Assembly: GCF_001571405.1 (NCBI RefSeq)
Contig: NZ_BCNX01000003.1
Span: 186,001-250,000 of the forward strand
Source of the DNA: Methanoculleus thermophilus
Lineage (GTDB): Archaea > Halobacteriota > Methanomicrobia > Methanomicrobiales > Methanoculleaceae
DNA length: 64,000 nucleotides
Reading direction: 5' to 3'
Positions 35,211 to 44,280 of this stretch are shown here, piece by piece. Every line of letters begins with the position of its first letter. The stretch's first letter is position 1. The notes beneath the pieces were generated by a model. It saw nothing but the letters and a program-made list of their open reading frames with translations, was not told the DNA's origin and searched no databases. A program made the translations under genes and the position numbers.

Positions 35211-36435
35211 TGATATCCTCCCCCTTTCGTGCCAGGGCAGCGAGTATGGCACCCCGGAATACTAATCCCCGAAGTCTGTTTTCGTCATCAACCACCGCAA
35301 CAGGATAAGGACTCCCGGCGATTACTGATATGATGTCGGTAAGTGGGGTGTCAAGCGCCACGGTCGGGATCTCGGTGTTGATGATCTCCTCAAGCCCCTT
35401 GCCCGCACGTACTGCTTTGAGAGTATCTTCGAGCGTAACGAGACCTTTGAGGCGGCGATCGCGGTCGACCACAAATACGCTCCCGATATCGTGCTCTTCC
35501 ATGAGGTGCAGGGCAACCCTCGGTCCCGCGGTGCACCGGGCGACCGGTTCGGGGTGGCGCATCACGTCGCTTGCCGAGAGGACCCTTGTCAGGTCGACGT
35601 CGGCGACGAACTTCTCGACGTAAGCGTTCTCGGGATTCGTCAGGATCTCCTCAGGTGTCCCGATCTGCACGATCGCACCATCTTTCATCAAGGCAATACG
35701 GTCGCCGAGCTTCAAAGCCTCATCCAGGTCGTGGGTGACGAAGATGATCGTTTTGCTGAGCCGCTGCTGAAGATCGAGCAGTTCATCCTGCATATCCCTG
35801 CGGATGAGGGGATCGAGGGCACTGAACGCCTCATCCATCAAGAGGATATCGGGGTCGCTCGTGAGGGCACGGGCAAGCCCAACACGCTGCTTCATGCCAC
35901 CGGAGAGTTCACTGGGCATGCTTTCCCCATAACCGCCGAGTCCCACTAATTTGAGCGTTTCTTCGGCTTTCTTGCGGCGCTCTTCTACCGGTACACCCTG
36001 GATCTCAAGACCAAAAGCGACATTATCAAGGACCGTCCGGTGTGGGAGGAGAGCAAAGTTCTGAAAGACCATACCCAACTTCCGCCGCCGGATCTCCCGG
36101 AGTTCCTCGCGGTTCATCTCGACAATATTTTTGCCGTCGATCCATACCTCGCCCTCAGTTGGGTCGATGAGCCGGTTGATACAGCGCAGAAGCGTTGATT
36201 TTCCACTCCCGGACAACCCCATCAGGACGAATGTCTCGCCCGGCATAACCTCAAACGAGACATTATTGAGGGCCAGCGTCATACCTGTCTCTTCATAAAT
36301 CTCCTGTTTTGAGCGTCCGGAACGATGGAGTGCCAGCACTTTTTCAGGATTCTCACCGAATACTTTGGTCAGATCTCTGACGCTGATTATTGGTTGTAAT
36401 AATTTTGTGTCCCCTACGGGTAACTTTTCAAAAAT
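35197..36435 (-). CDS. proV: Glycine betaine/proline-type ABC transporter ATPase, with apparent AUU start
   Basis: ATP-binding subunit of 412 aa. Walker A is MGLSGSGKST, the signature is LSGGMKQRVGLARAL, and Walker B is ILLMDEAFSALD. Two C-terminal CBS domains (from about DVMRHPEPVARC) probably sense ionic strength as in OpuA. The first ABC strand, IISVRDLTKVFGENPEKV, lies upstream of every ATG/GTG/TTG in the frame, which is closed by a TGA at 36454-36456. A GGAGGG site lies seven bases before an ATT at 36435, so AUU appears to be the start. A GTG at 36339 would remove that strand. Confidence 0.85.
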   Translation of the reverse strand: MFEKLPVGDTKLLQPIISVRDLTKVFGENPEKVLALHRSGRSKQEIYEETGMTLALNNVSFEVMPGETFVLMGLSGSGKSTLLRCINRLIDPTEGEVWIDGKNIVEMNREELREIRRRKLGMVFQNFALLPHRTVLDNVAFGLEIQGVPVEERRKKAEETLKLVGLGGYGESMPSELSGGMKQRVGLARALTSDPDILLMDEAFSALDPLIRRDMQDELLDLQQRLSKTIIFVTHDLDEALKLGDRIALMKDGAIVQIGTPEEILTNPENAYVEKFVADVDLTRVLSASDVMRHPEPVARCTAGPRVALHLMEEHDIGSVFVVDRDRRLKGLVTLEDTLKAVRAGKGLEEIINTEIPTVALDTPLTDIISVIAGSPYPVAVVDDENRLRGLVFRGAILAALARKGEDINATA

Positions 36436-36442
36436 AACGAAA

Positions 36443-36448
36443 CCCTCC
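36443..36448 (-). promoter_or_regulatory. Ribosome binding site that decides the proV start
   Basis: GGAGGG on the minus strand, seven bases upstream of the ATT codon at 36435. The alternative GTG at 36339 has only GAAAAA before it. The position therefore favours ATT initiation. Confidence 0.6.
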
Positions 36449-36472
36449 AGTTTTCACAATTACTATTTCATC

Positions 36473-36488
36473 TATTTTATAATTTTTG
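36473..36488 (-). promoter_or_regulatory. TATA box of proVW
   Basis: AAATTATAAAATAG on the minus strand, about 25 bp upstream of a start site near 36455, would give a leader of about 20 nt that contains the GGAGGG site. This supports initiation close to 36435 rather than 100 bp further in. Confidence 0.5.
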
Positions 36489-36887
36489 TTTATCCAAAAG
36501 ACTCTATATTCAGAATTATTTTTATTTTTACGCCATTTTTTGGAGTTTTTTGAGATAGAATATAATCATGAGCGCCATTCCGTAATTCACTCACAGTTTG
36601 AGAATTATTCCTCATATTATGTCCATTTTCCCAGATTCCGAACTTTCGCTCATCTGCACTGGAAGTCCCAGTCGCGCAATAGGATCCTGATGCCTAGGCA
36701 GGCTCATCTATACCCCTCAGGCACATACTCCCAGATATCCCCGAGCCCCAAGAGATACTGAAAAAGGCTCAGATTCCACCCAGTGTGCCCGTCCATACCA
36801 TTTCTTTTATTGTGTGAAAGGTCATACAATTGTAGATTACTCCAGACAGTCTGACTGACTGAGATCAAGAACGCGGAGATCAGTACC

Positions 36888-38075
36888 ATGGAAAAGGGAA
36901 AAGTCGTCCTTGCATTTTCCGGAGGCCTCGATACCTCCGTCTGTATCCCCCTCCTGCGCGAGCACTATGGATTCGATGAGATCATAACCGTCGCAGTCGA
37001 CGTTGGCCAGCCCGAGGAGGAGATCGTCCGGGCAACAGAGAAAGGCCAGATGCTCGCGGACAAGCACTACACTATCGATGCCAAAGAGAAGTTTATATCC
37101 GACTGTATCTTCCCCTCGATAAAAGCGAACGGGTCGTATGAGGGTTACCCGATGGGCACGGCGCTCGCACGCCCGCTGATTGCCGAGGAGATCGTAAAGG
37201 TCGCACAGCAGGAAGGCGCCTCGAAGATTGCACACGGCTGTACCGGAAAAGGAAACGACCAGCTCCGTTTTGACTTCATCTTCCGGTCCGCAGGCTACGA
37301 TATCATCGCACCGATGCGGGAGATGAACCTGACACGCGAGTGGGAGATCTGCTATGCACAGGAGCACAACATTCCGGTTCCCGTAGCAAAGGAGAAGCCC
37401 TACAGTGTCGACGAGAACTGCTGGAGCCGGAGCATAGAGGGAGGCAAACTCGAGGATCCGGCCTTCCACCCGCCCGAGGAGATCTACGCCTGGACTGTAT
37501 CGCCAAAAGACGCCCCGGATACCATGGAAGAGATTCAGATCGAGTTCGAGAAAGGTGTCCCGGTTGCCCTCAACGGCAAGAGGCTCCCCGGCATCGCCCT
37601 GATCCGGGAGCTGAACCAGATTGCAGGCAGAAACGGCGTCGGCCGCAACGACATGGTCGAGGACCGGATCCTGGGCTTGAAGGCCCGCGAGATCTACGAA
37701 CACCCGGCCGCAACCGTTCTCCTTGCCGCGCACCGGGACCTCGAGCACCTCGTCCTGACCCGTTCGGAACTCGCGTTCAAGCATATCGTCGACGACAAGT
37801 GGTCCGAACTCGCTTATATGGGGCTTGTGCACGAGCCGCTCTTCCACGCTTTAACCGCATTCATCGATACAACGCAGGAGCGGATGAACGGCACCGTGGA
37901 CGTCGGTCTCTATAAAGGCAGCGTCAAGGTCCTCGGTCGGAGTTCGGATGCCGCGCTCTACTCAGACGATCTGGTCTCCTTCGACTCGAAGACGATCGAT
38001 CAGAATTACGCTGTTGGGTTCTCGCATTTCTTTGGACTGCAGGCACGCCTGCTCAAAAACCTCAAGAAGTGCTGA
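36888..38075 (+). CDS. argG: Argininosuccinate synthase
   Basis: ATP-dependent ligation of citrulline and aspartate, 395 aa. The ATP pyrophosphatase P-loop is [14 protein letters not shown], followed by [13 protein letters not shown] and the citrulline/aspartate-site segments [16 protein letters not shown] and [14 protein letters not shown]. It is single, convergent with a PPOX-fold gene nine bp away. Together with carAB and argF this covers most of citrulline-to-arginine synthesis; argH is not in the window. Confidence 0.97.
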   Translation: MEKGKVVLAFSGGLDTSVCIPLLREHYGFDEIITVAVDVGQPEEEIVRATEKGQMLADKHYTIDAKEKFISDCIFPSIKANGSYEGYPMGTALARPLIAEEIVKVAQQEGASKIAHGCTGKGNDQLRFDFIFRSAGYDIIAPMREMNLTREWEICYAQEHNIPVPVAKEKPYSVDENCWSRSIEGGKLEDPAFHPPEEIYAWTVSPKDAPDTMEEIQIEFEKGVPVALNGKRLPGIALIRELNQIAGRNGVGRNDMVEDRILGLKAREIYEHPAATVLLAAHRDLEHLVLTRSELAFKHIVDDKWSELAYMGLVHEPLFHALTAFIDTTQERMNGTVDVGLYKGSVKVLGRSSDAALYSDDLVSFDSKTIDQNYAVGFSHFFGLQARLLKNLKKC

Positions 38076-38084
38076 GAGAGGTGC

Positions 38085-38489
38085 TTACAGCACCTTCTTC
38101 CCCGCCTCTTTTCCCGGCGTGCACTCGAAGACGTCGGTGATCTTGATGATGATGAGGGACTTCGCCGGGAACTTATCGTTCTTTGCCTTCATCTGATCGC
38201 GGAACTTTTCGTACTCCGGGCCGGAGGTCCGGATCTCGGCTGAGCCTTTTATCTGGAAGCACCGTTTGGAGTCCTGGTCGTAGAAGTAGAGAGCAACAAG
38301 AGGATTTTCTTTGAGGTTTTCAAGCGTCTTTACCATGTAATTATCCATAATCCAGATTGTGTCGTCGGCCGCGAGCTGGATCGATGCCATTGGCGCCACG
38401 TTCGGGACGCCGCTCTTTGAAGCAGTGGCCATCGGCATGACTTTGGTCTTTGTAAATATCTCCTTAACTTCGCCTGAAAGCGCAACCAT
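38085..38489 (-). CDS. Pyridoxamine-5'-phosphate oxidase-fold (flavin-binding split barrel) protein
   Basis: Small FMN- or F420-binding split-barrel protein of 134 aa. The pattern TASKSGVPNVAPMASI, DDTIWIMDNYMVKTLENLKENP and ALYFYDQDSKRCFQIKGSAEI is that of the PPOX family found in many methanogens. The enzymatic substrate is unknown. ATG 38489 with GGTGA upstream is preferred over GTG/ATG codons a few residues earlier. Confidence 0.85.
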   Translation of the reverse strand: MVALSGEVKEIFTKTKVMPMATASKSGVPNVAPMASIQLAADDTIWIMDNYMVKTLENLKENPLVALYFYDQDSKRCFQIKGSAEIRTSGPEYEKFRDQMKAKNDKFPAKSLIIIKITDVFECTPGKEAGKKVL

Positions 38490-38565
38490 GCGATTCACCA
38501 TCCTGGGGGGCGGATCGGGCACGGCGGGGTGCCTCAACCCGTCCGATAGTCTGGTTATCCGTGCT

Positions 38566-38580
38566 GTGCGTATATAACAC
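38566..38580 (-). promoter_or_regulatory. TATA box of the PPOX-fold gene
   Basis: GTGTTATATACGCA on the minus strand predicts a start near 38545 and a leader of about 55 nt. Confidence 0.5.
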
Positions 38581-38929
38581 CTCTGCCAATGGCGTCGTCA
38601 TGTGGAGTATGGTTAACAATCGCGCGAGTTTTGCATTTTCAGAGTACAACAGAATCATTCAATCGTAAATACCACGTCTTTTGCGCCGTTTTGTGAGTCG
38701 ATAGTGGGCGTAGTGAACGATTCAGGTGCAACGAGGGCGCGAAGGCTGCATAGGGAGGAGTTTAAGCAGACCTGAAGTTATGCTTGACTACACCCGCCTC
38801 TGACTGGCGAATCCAGCAAATTCTGCAAACACTCCATAAAATGCCATCGTCCTGTTCCTTGGCCCGGATCAAGAGATCCTTTGAGCGGCTTATCTTTTCT
38901 GAGTCCCGATACCGTATGCGGGCATGGAA

Positions 38930-38940
38930 AGATATAAAGT
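38930..38940 (+). promoter_or_regulatory. TATA box of the MMP14 gene
   Basis: AGATATAAAGT lies about 30 bp upstream of the ATG at 38963, implying a very short leader. It also argues against the in-frame ATG at 38924, which would place the TATA box inside the coding region. Confidence 0.5.
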
Positions 38941-38962
38941 AAGAGACGGGAAAAAAACTACT

Positions 38963-40459
38963 ATGTGTGCCCGATTTTTGGAGCGCTTTTTCAAACCTAC
39001 TCCGCATATCGTCGAGAGCCCCCCTCCACCATCTATCTCCCATGGAGCGGGTGCAGGTGTTCCCGAGTACCGGGTGAAGCCCTATTTTATCGTGGCATCC
39101 GTCGAGATGGGCAATACGACGACCAAGTGCATCCTGACCGGCACGAACCTCGAGACGGGCAGATCGTATATCATCAACAAGACCGTGACTATGAGCCGCG
39201 ACGTCCGACCCCCAAAGCCGGGTGAGACGATCTTTGGGGAGACTCTGGACGGCACGAAGTTAACAAGGGAGTCGGTCACGGAACTGGTGCGTGATACTCT
39301 GATCCAGTGCCACAACGAGGCACACCTGAGTATCAAGGATGATCTCGACTTCGTCGTCAGGAGCACCGGCGTTGTGGCGGCGATGGACTCCCCGGACCAG
39401 GTCGGGGACTTCATCATCGCTCTTGCGAACGGCTGTCTTGCGGCGGGGGTCCCTCCGCGGAAGATGACGCCGCCGATGTCGATCGACAACCTCCCCCCGA
39501 AACTCCGACCGTACTCGTTTGCAGATAAACTGGTCTTTGTCGGTGCCGTCGCTGGCGTGGTGCCGCCGGTAGGGTGCACCGGCGTTGAGATGGTTGCAAA
39601 CGAGATGGAAGGGGAACTCGCGATGGCAGGCATCAAGGAGGGGGCCAAGTGGACGCCGGTCGACTTCCGGAATCCCTGCATATCGATCGACTTCGGGACC
39701 ACGCTGGATGGCCGGATCACGAGCGATGTCGCCCCGGACGATCCGAACCCGTTCGCCCAGACGATCGGGAACTTCTGCGGGCTTGCCGGCGCCATCCCCG
39801 ACTCGATCGTCCGTGGAACCGGGCTTGTGAAGGAGCGGACTGGAACAGCCCTCGACCTCTTTGGCGACCACAGCATCAAGGGCGCATTCGGAGGCCGGAA
39901 ACGCTCCATCGTCGAGGAGTACGTCGATCGGTGCCACGAGCATATCGATATTCGCATCGTTCCACCCGACAGGACGAGGTTTGGGCGGGTCCCGGTCTGT
40001 GCCGACGTAGCCGACAAGTCGGGCGTCGCTCTCATCGGGTGTGACTGCGGTGTCAACGGCAGCGATATGCCCGTGCTCGAGGAGATCGGGCATGAGATCT
40101 ACCAGGAGCACGGCACGGGAATGCTGGCCGAGGTCGTTGACAGGGTCTGTGCGAGGATGGCGCTCCGGCTCATCGATGTTGCCGTCGAGAAGGGAATGGT
40201 CCCACCGAACTCATCGATCGGATTCACCGGAAGGGCGGCAATCTCTGGGAGAAAACCCGAGTATATCCTCGAGGGGATCATGGAGCGGAACCTCTATGAT
40301 AACCCAAACGACCACCTGGTCTTTGTAGACGATGGTCTTGCCCGGGGAGCGGCGCTGATGGGGCGGTGTATGAACTCTCTCGGTAAACCCAAGGCCCCGC
40401 TCGGCGGAGTCCGGGGAGGGCCATGTATTATGTCCCGCCGGATCAAAATAGGAAAGTAG
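38963..40459 (+). CDS. Methanogenesis marker protein 14
   Basis: Member of the methanogenesis marker 14 family (498 aa from ATG 38963), restricted to methanogens and related archaea; its role is not established. After a variable N-terminus comes an actin-like/ASKHA ATPase region (FIVASVEMGNTTTKCI). The conserved blocks TVTMSRDVRPPKPGETIFGE, GCTGVEMVANEMEGEL and NPCISIDFGTTLDGRITSD resemble the reductive-activase (RamA-type, DUF4445) fold. The motifs suggest ATP-dependent activation of a redox or corrinoid protein, but that is inference. A 77-aa gene follows after 12 bp. Confidence 0.88.
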   Translation: MCARFLERFFKPTPHIVESPPPPSISHGAGAGVPEYRVKPYFIVASVEMGNTTTKCILTGTNLETGRSYIINKTVTMSRDVRPPKPGETIFGETLDGTKLTRESVTELVRDTLIQCHNEAHLSIKDDLDFVVRSTGVVAAMDSPDQVGDFIIALANGCLAAGVPPRKMTPPMSIDNLPPKLRPYSFADKLVFVGAVAGVVPPVGCTGVEMVANEMEGELAMAGIKEGAKWTPVDFRNPCISIDFGTTLDGRITSDVAPDDPNPFAQTIGNFCGLAGAIPDSIVRGTGLVKERTGTALDLFGDHSIKGAFGGRKRSIVEEYVDRCHEHIDIRIVPPDRTRFGRVPVCADVADKSGVALIGCDCGVNGSDMPVLEEIGHEIYQEHGTGMLAEVVDRVCARMALRLIDVAVEKGMVPPNSSIGFTGRAAISGRKPEYILEGIMERNLYDNPNDHLVFVDDGLARGAALMGRCMNSLGKPKAPLGGVRGGPCIMSRRIKIGK

Positions 40460-40471
40460 GATCTGGTAGCA

Positions 40472-40705
40472 ATGGCTGATGAAGAACTGTTTGATCTGCT
40501 TGTCCCCCCGGGCGTGCCGAGGAAGATGATCTACGATGTCGTCGAGAAGTACGACGTTGAAGTGGTCCGGCGGCCGCAGAGACTATCGTTTGCAAATATG
40601 GACGGGGATGTGAGGGAGTTACTGGCATTCCGCGGCAAGAGAGAGGTCGTCGAAGAGGTGCAAAAATACCTCTTTGAGCAACTCAAAGAGTTCATCGCGG
40701 AATAA
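40472..40705 (+). CDS. Small conserved protein co-transcribed with MMP14, 77 aa
   Basis: A 77-aa protein 12 bp downstream of the MMP14 gene, followed by a T8 terminator, so the two are one operon. The sequence has a beta-alpha-beta look: VPRKMIYDVVEKYDVEVVRRP, then LAFRGKREVVEEVQKYLFEQ with a C-terminal helix, reminiscent of NIL/ferredoxin-like folds. No cysteines or catalytic motif are present. I do not recognise a named family; it may be a partner subunit of MMP14. Confidence 0.75.
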   Translation: MADEELFDLLVPPGVPRKMIYDVVEKYDVEVVRRPQRLSFANMDGDVRELLAFRGKREVVEEVQKYLFEQLKEFIAE

Positions 40706-40711
40706 ATACAC

Positions 40712-40719
40712 TTTTTTTT
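40712..40719 (+). terminator. T8 run after the MMP14 operon
   Basis: Eight T residues start seven bases after the stop of the 77-aa gene, a strong archaeal oligo-T terminator. Confidence 0.6.
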
Positions 40720-40890
40720 GAATCGCTGCACCGGGATTACCCGGCTAGGATATAGTCCCGGGTTATTGTGTTCACCTCTCAAAAAAAAGTCTGCGGCCGG
40801 GTTCAATCAGGGATCCGCGGCAACAGATCAGGGGTATCCAGGATCGACTCCACCCCGTTGAACTTGCGGGTGGAGCGGTCGCGAGATGGT

Positions 40891-41820
40891 TTAATCCGTC
40901 TTCGGCATTTCGCCGGCAATCAGCCGCACCAGGAGAGCCTTCTGTGCATGGAGCCGATTCTCAGCCTGGTCCCAGACGATGCTCTGCGGCCCTTCCATCA
41001 CCTCATCGGAGATCTCCTCGCCCCGGTGGGCAGGGAGGCAGTGCATCACGAGAGCATCGGGTGACGCCAGTTCAAGAAGGCGGGAGTCTATTGTATAGTT
41101 CTTGAGGGCCCGCAGGCGTTCCGCACGCTCCTGCTCATCGCCCATGGAGACCCAGATATCGGTGTAGAGGATGTCCGCATCCCTAACTGCGTCAGCAGGA
41201 TCCGTGACGACGCTGACCCGGCTGCCCCGCGCCCGCGCCTGCTCGATGATCGCATCTTTTGGCTGGTAGCCCTTGGGGCTTGCGACCACAATCTCCATCC
41301 CGGTCAGGGACGAGGAGAGGATCCATGAGTTGCATACATTGTTGCCATCCCCGATCCAGGCGAGTTTTAAGTCGTGGAGGTCCCGGAACCGCTCGCTCAA
41401 GGTCATTATATCAGCCAGAACCTGACAGGGGTGCAGCCGGTCGGAGAGCCCGTTGATGACCGGGACAGTCGAGTAACGGGCGAACTCCTCGATGGTGGCG
41501 TGACTGTAGGCACGGATCATCACGGCATCGACATAGCGGGCAAGTACTCGTGCCGTATCCCGGAGTTCCTCACCACGCCCAAGCTGCATATCCTGCGGGT
41601 TCAGGAAGAGTGCATGGCCGCCGAGATCGGTCATCCCGACCTCGAACGAGACCCGGGTGCGGGTGGACGCCTTCTCAAAGATCATCGCAAGGCTTTTTCC
41701 TTTGAGATATTCGTGCGCGGTCCCTGAGCGCTTCAACCGCTTCAGGTGCTTTGCGTCGGCGATGATACTCTCCAGTTCGTCTTTGTCGATATCGATGATC
41801 GAAAGGAAGTCCCTTTTCAT
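40891..41820 (-). CDS. argF: Ornithine carbamoyltransferase
   Basis: Forms citrulline from ornithine and carbamoyl phosphate, 309 aa. Carbamoyl-phosphate site [14 protein letters not shown], ornithine-site block [16 protein letters not shown] and the C-terminal [11 protein letters not shown] are all present. The ATG at 41820 overlaps the purD stop by four bases; an ORF start further upstream (41844) lies inside purD. It is the last gene of the carS-pyrE-purD-argF operon. Confidence 0.97.
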   Translation of the reverse strand: MKRDFLSIIDIDKDELESIIADAKHLKRLKRSGTAHEYLKGKSLAMIFEKASTRTRVSFEVGMTDLGGHALFLNPQDMQLGRGEELRDTARVLARYVDAVMIRAYSHATIEEFARYSTVPVINGLSDRLHPCQVLADIMTLSERFRDLHDLKLAWIGDGNNVCNSWILSSSLTGMEIVVASPKGYQPKDAIIEQARARGSRVSVVTDPADAVRDADILYTDIWVSMGDEQERAERLRALKNYTIDSRLLELASPDALVMHCLPAHRGEEISDEVMEGPQSIVWDQAENRLHAQKALLVRLIAGEMPKTD

Positions 41821-43103
41821 GCAATCTCCCTCATATGCTGGCACCGCTTCTCGAGGATCTCACGGGTGCCGATATCCCTGCGGTGGAAGACACGACCAAC
41901 GACGGAGGATGCCGCCTTCTCGGCTATCGCCTCAGCCTCCTCAAGTGTATCGCCCCTCCCGACGAACGCGAGCGTCCGTGACGTCAGGGTGTAGAGCGTC
42001 CCGTCCCGCTCCTCAACATTTGCATAGTATAGGAGAGCGTCGCCGTAATCCCCGAGGGTGAGAGGCGCGCCTGTTACCGGGGCCGCCGGATAACCCTCGG
42101 GGACGAGGTATTTGCAGACCGTCGCTTTACGAGCAAACCGGACATCCGACGGCGAGAGGTTTCCCTCAGTAACATGATAGACGATCTCGGTGAAATCGGA
42201 CTCAAGGAGGGAGAGAACGTTCATTGCCTCAGGATCTCCGAAACGGGCGTTGAACTCGATGACCTTAGGACCGTCGCGGGTGTTCATGAACTGGCCATAG
42301 AGGATCCCCTTGTACGGAGTCCCTTCGGCGCGCATGGCAGCGACTGTATCCTTCATAATCTGGAGTGCTTTCTCATAGTCGGACTGGGAGACGAAGGGGA
42401 GCATGTGGTCTGGCAGGGAGTATGATCCCATCCCGCCGGTATTTGGTCCCACATCCCCCTCGTATGCACGCTTGTGATCCTGCACGAGCGGCATGGGCAC
42501 CAGGTGTTCGCCATCGACAAACGCCTGAAGGGTGAATTCCTCCCCGATGAGCCGCTCCTCAAGCACGACGTTTCCGCCGATCTCCCGGACGTACTCAATA
42601 GCACCCGCTGCATCGACGTGCTCGCCCATGATCCACACACCCTTCCCCCCGGTCAGGCCGATCGGCTTAATGGCGAGATCGCCGTTGTAGGTCTCGATGA
42701 ACTGCCCAGCCTCCTCGGGGTCGTGGAAGACCTGGTATTCAGGACATCCCTCGATCCCGTGCCGCTCCATCAGCCGGCGACAGAACGCTTTATCGGTTTC
42801 AATCCGGGCCGCGGCACGCGTCGGTCCGAGAGACGGTATCCCTGCCGCCGCAAGACCATCGACGATACCTGCTTCAAGGGGCGCCTCTGGCCCGATGACC
42901 GCAACGTCAACCGCGTTCTCGGTGGCAAACCGTATTATCTCTTGAATATTGGTCTCTTTTTCAAGGAGCGTTCGCTCTGCAATCCGGAATATTCCCGGAT
43001 TCTTGCGTGCCATAACAGAAAATATTCTCACGTCCCTGTTGCAGGAAAGCGCCCTGGTGATCGCATGCTCTCTGCCACCACCACCTACAACGAGTACTTT
43101 CAT
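41817..43103 (-). CDS. purD: Phosphoribosylamine-glycine ligase
   Basis: ATP-grasp ligase (428 aa) for the second step of purine synthesis. N-terminal [16 protein letters not shown]-grasp blocks [17 protein letters not shown] and [16 protein letters not shown], and [14 protein letters not shown] are diagnostic. Three extra in-frame residues (MMD) precede the chosen ATG 43103. It overlaps argF by 4 bp and lies 32 bp after pyrE, so purine, pyrimidine and arginine steps are grouped. Confidence 0.96.
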   Translation of the reverse strand: MKVLVVGGGGREHAITRALSCNRDVRIFSVMARKNPGIFRIAERTLLEKETNIQEIIRFATENAVDVAVIGPEAPLEAGIVDGLAAAGIPSLGPTRAAARIETDKAFCRRLMERHGIEGCPEYQVFHDPEEAGQFIETYNGDLAIKPIGLTGGKGVWIMGEHVDAAGAIEYVREIGGNVVLEERLIGEEFTLQAFVDGEHLVPMPLVQDHKRAYEGDVGPNTGGMGSYSLPDHMLPFVSQSDYEKALQIMKDTVAAMRAEGTPYKGILYGQFMNTRDGPKVIEFNARFGDPEAMNVLSLLESDFTEIVYHVTEGNLSPSDVRFARKATVCKYLVPEGYPAAPVTGAPLTLGDYGDALLYYANVEERDGTLYTLTSRTLAFVGRGDTLEEAEAIAEKAASSVVGRVFHRRDIGTREILEKRCQHMREIA

Positions 43104-43135
43104 ATCCATCATATTCGCCTGCTCGAAAAAAATGT

Positions 43136-43648
43136 TTATCCGTTCAGTAGCTCACTGACCCGCACAAGCGCCATAAGCGATACGCCAATTTCAGCAAGCG
43201 CCCTATCAGCGCCCGCTTCCCGGTCAACAACGGTCACCACCCGGTCGACATGGGCGCCTGCGGCACGCAGCGCTTCAATCCCATAGAGGGCGCTTCCTCC
43301 GGATGTGGTCACATCCTCAACGAGCAGTACGTTTTTGCCGCTCACGTCGCCGATGATCGTCCCGGCCTTGCCGTGATCCTTTTCCGTTTTCCTGATGATT
43401 GCGTAGGGTCGCCCGCTTGCAAGCGAGACGGCGACAGCAATCGGGACAGCACCGACGGCCACTCCAGCCACCGTATCAAACTCCTGATCTTTGGCAATGG
43501 CTTCTCCGATTGCTGCAAGAACCGTAGGATTTGTTGTTGCAGCTTTGATGTCGATGTAATAAGAACTTCTGGCTCCGGACGCGAGGACAAAGTCCCCGAA
43601 CTCGATAGCCCTGCTCTCAATCAACAGTTTCGCGATTGGGTTTACCAT
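43136..43648 (-). CDS. pyrE: Orotate phosphoribosyltransferase
   Basis: Converts orotate and PRPP to OMP, 170 aa. The PRPP-binding motif is [14 protein letters not shown], with [17 protein letters not shown] at the N-terminus and the flexible-loop lysines in [13 protein letters not shown]. The first bases overlap the carS end by 7 bp. pyrC in this window and carAB feed the same pathway. Confidence 0.96.
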   Translation of the reverse strand: MVNPIAKLLIESRAIEFGDFVLASGARSSYYIDIKAATTNPTVLAAIGEAIAKDQEFDTVAGVAVGAVPIAVAVSLASGRPYAIIRKTEKDHGKAGTIIGDVSGKNVLLVEDVTTSGGSALYGIEALRAAGAHVDRVVTVVDREAGADRALAEIGVSLMALVRVSELLNG

Positions 43649-44184
43649 GGTACGTCTTTAACTCCGATGTAGTAGCCGATAATGTTCACTATTCGGTGAA
43701 GCAGAGGTGTCATGATGATGATCCAGACTGCAATGGGTAAGGTAATATTCTCGAACAACCACTGGGGGTAAATCAGGAGGATGAGCAGAAAGGAACCGAT
43801 AACTAAGTCATACTGATCGGCCAGGAACCAGGACTCGCCCCGCTCCTTGCCCAGCCTCCGCTTCAGGAAGCTCTTGGCAAGATCGCCAAGGAGCGCGCCT
43901 GACGAAAGCAGCGTAACGGAGAGGATGGTCTGGTGGGGAAGAGCTGTCAGGTCAAATGCTCTCCACGCCCAGATCTGTATGAGACCGACCAGCACCCCAC
44001 AGAGTACACCGCCGAAGAATCCTCGGTAGGTCTTACCGTCGCCGAAGATTCGCCTGCCATCACCGCATGTCTTACCAAAGTCGATTGGGGTCCCGCCGCC
44101 GAAGACTGCAGCCGCTGAATTCGGCACATATGCCGGAAGCATAGCCCATAACGCCGCAAATAGCGCTATGACCCAGTATCCCAT
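43642..44184 (-). CDS. carS: CDP-archaeol synthase
   Basis: Integral membrane CTP transferase that activates digeranylgeranylglyceryl phosphate (archaeol precursor), 180 aa with about five helices. The conserved loops PIDFGKTCGDGRRIFGDGKTYRGFFGG and SFLKRRLGKERGESWFLADQ belong to the CarS (DUF46) family and carry the charged catalytic residues. ATG 44184 is preferred over TTG 44205. It is divergent from the Tes-type gene and heads the pyrE-purD-argF operon. Confidence 0.93.
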   Translation of the reverse strand: MGYWVIALFAALWAMLPAYVPNSAAAVFGGGTPIDFGKTCGDGRRIFGDGKTYRGFFGGVLCGVLVGLIQIWAWRAFDLTALPHQTILSVTLLSSGALLGDLAKSFLKRRLGKERGESWFLADQYDLVIGSFLLILLIYPQWLFENITLPIAVWIIIMTPLLHRIVNIIGYYIGVKDVPW

Positions 44185-44218
44185 GTCCGTATTAACAATC
44201 GTCAATGTTCAGTATAAT

Positions 44219-44232
44219 CAGTAAATATAAAG
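44219..44232. promoter_or_regulatory. Bidirectional AT-rich box between carS and tes
   Basis: AGTAAATATAAAGA reads as a TATA box (ATATAAAG) toward the Tes-type gene, about 50 bp before its ATG. On the other strand it reads CTTTATATTTAC, about 40 bp before the carS ATG. A single box thus appears to serve two ether-lipid genes. Confidence 0.5.
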
Positions 44233-44280
44233 ATTAAAGTGTCGAAGTATGAGATACGGAAAGATGGGCACGGTGAGAGA

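Larger units (their letters stand above)
36436..36887. other. 452-bp AT-rich gap between proV and argG
   Basis: The sequence is markedly AT-rich compared with the rest of the window. It carries the proV ribosome site and TATA box (listed separately). On the argG side a CTTTTATTG box lies near 36803 and GGAGATCA precedes the ATG. Short frames here have no family resemblance. Confidence 0.55.
38490..38962. other. 473-bp gap between PPOX gene and MMP14 gene
   Basis: It carries a minus-strand TATA box for the PPOX gene and a plus-strand TATA box for MMP14 (both listed). Apart from several T-rich patches I see no further structure or gene. Confidence 0.55.
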
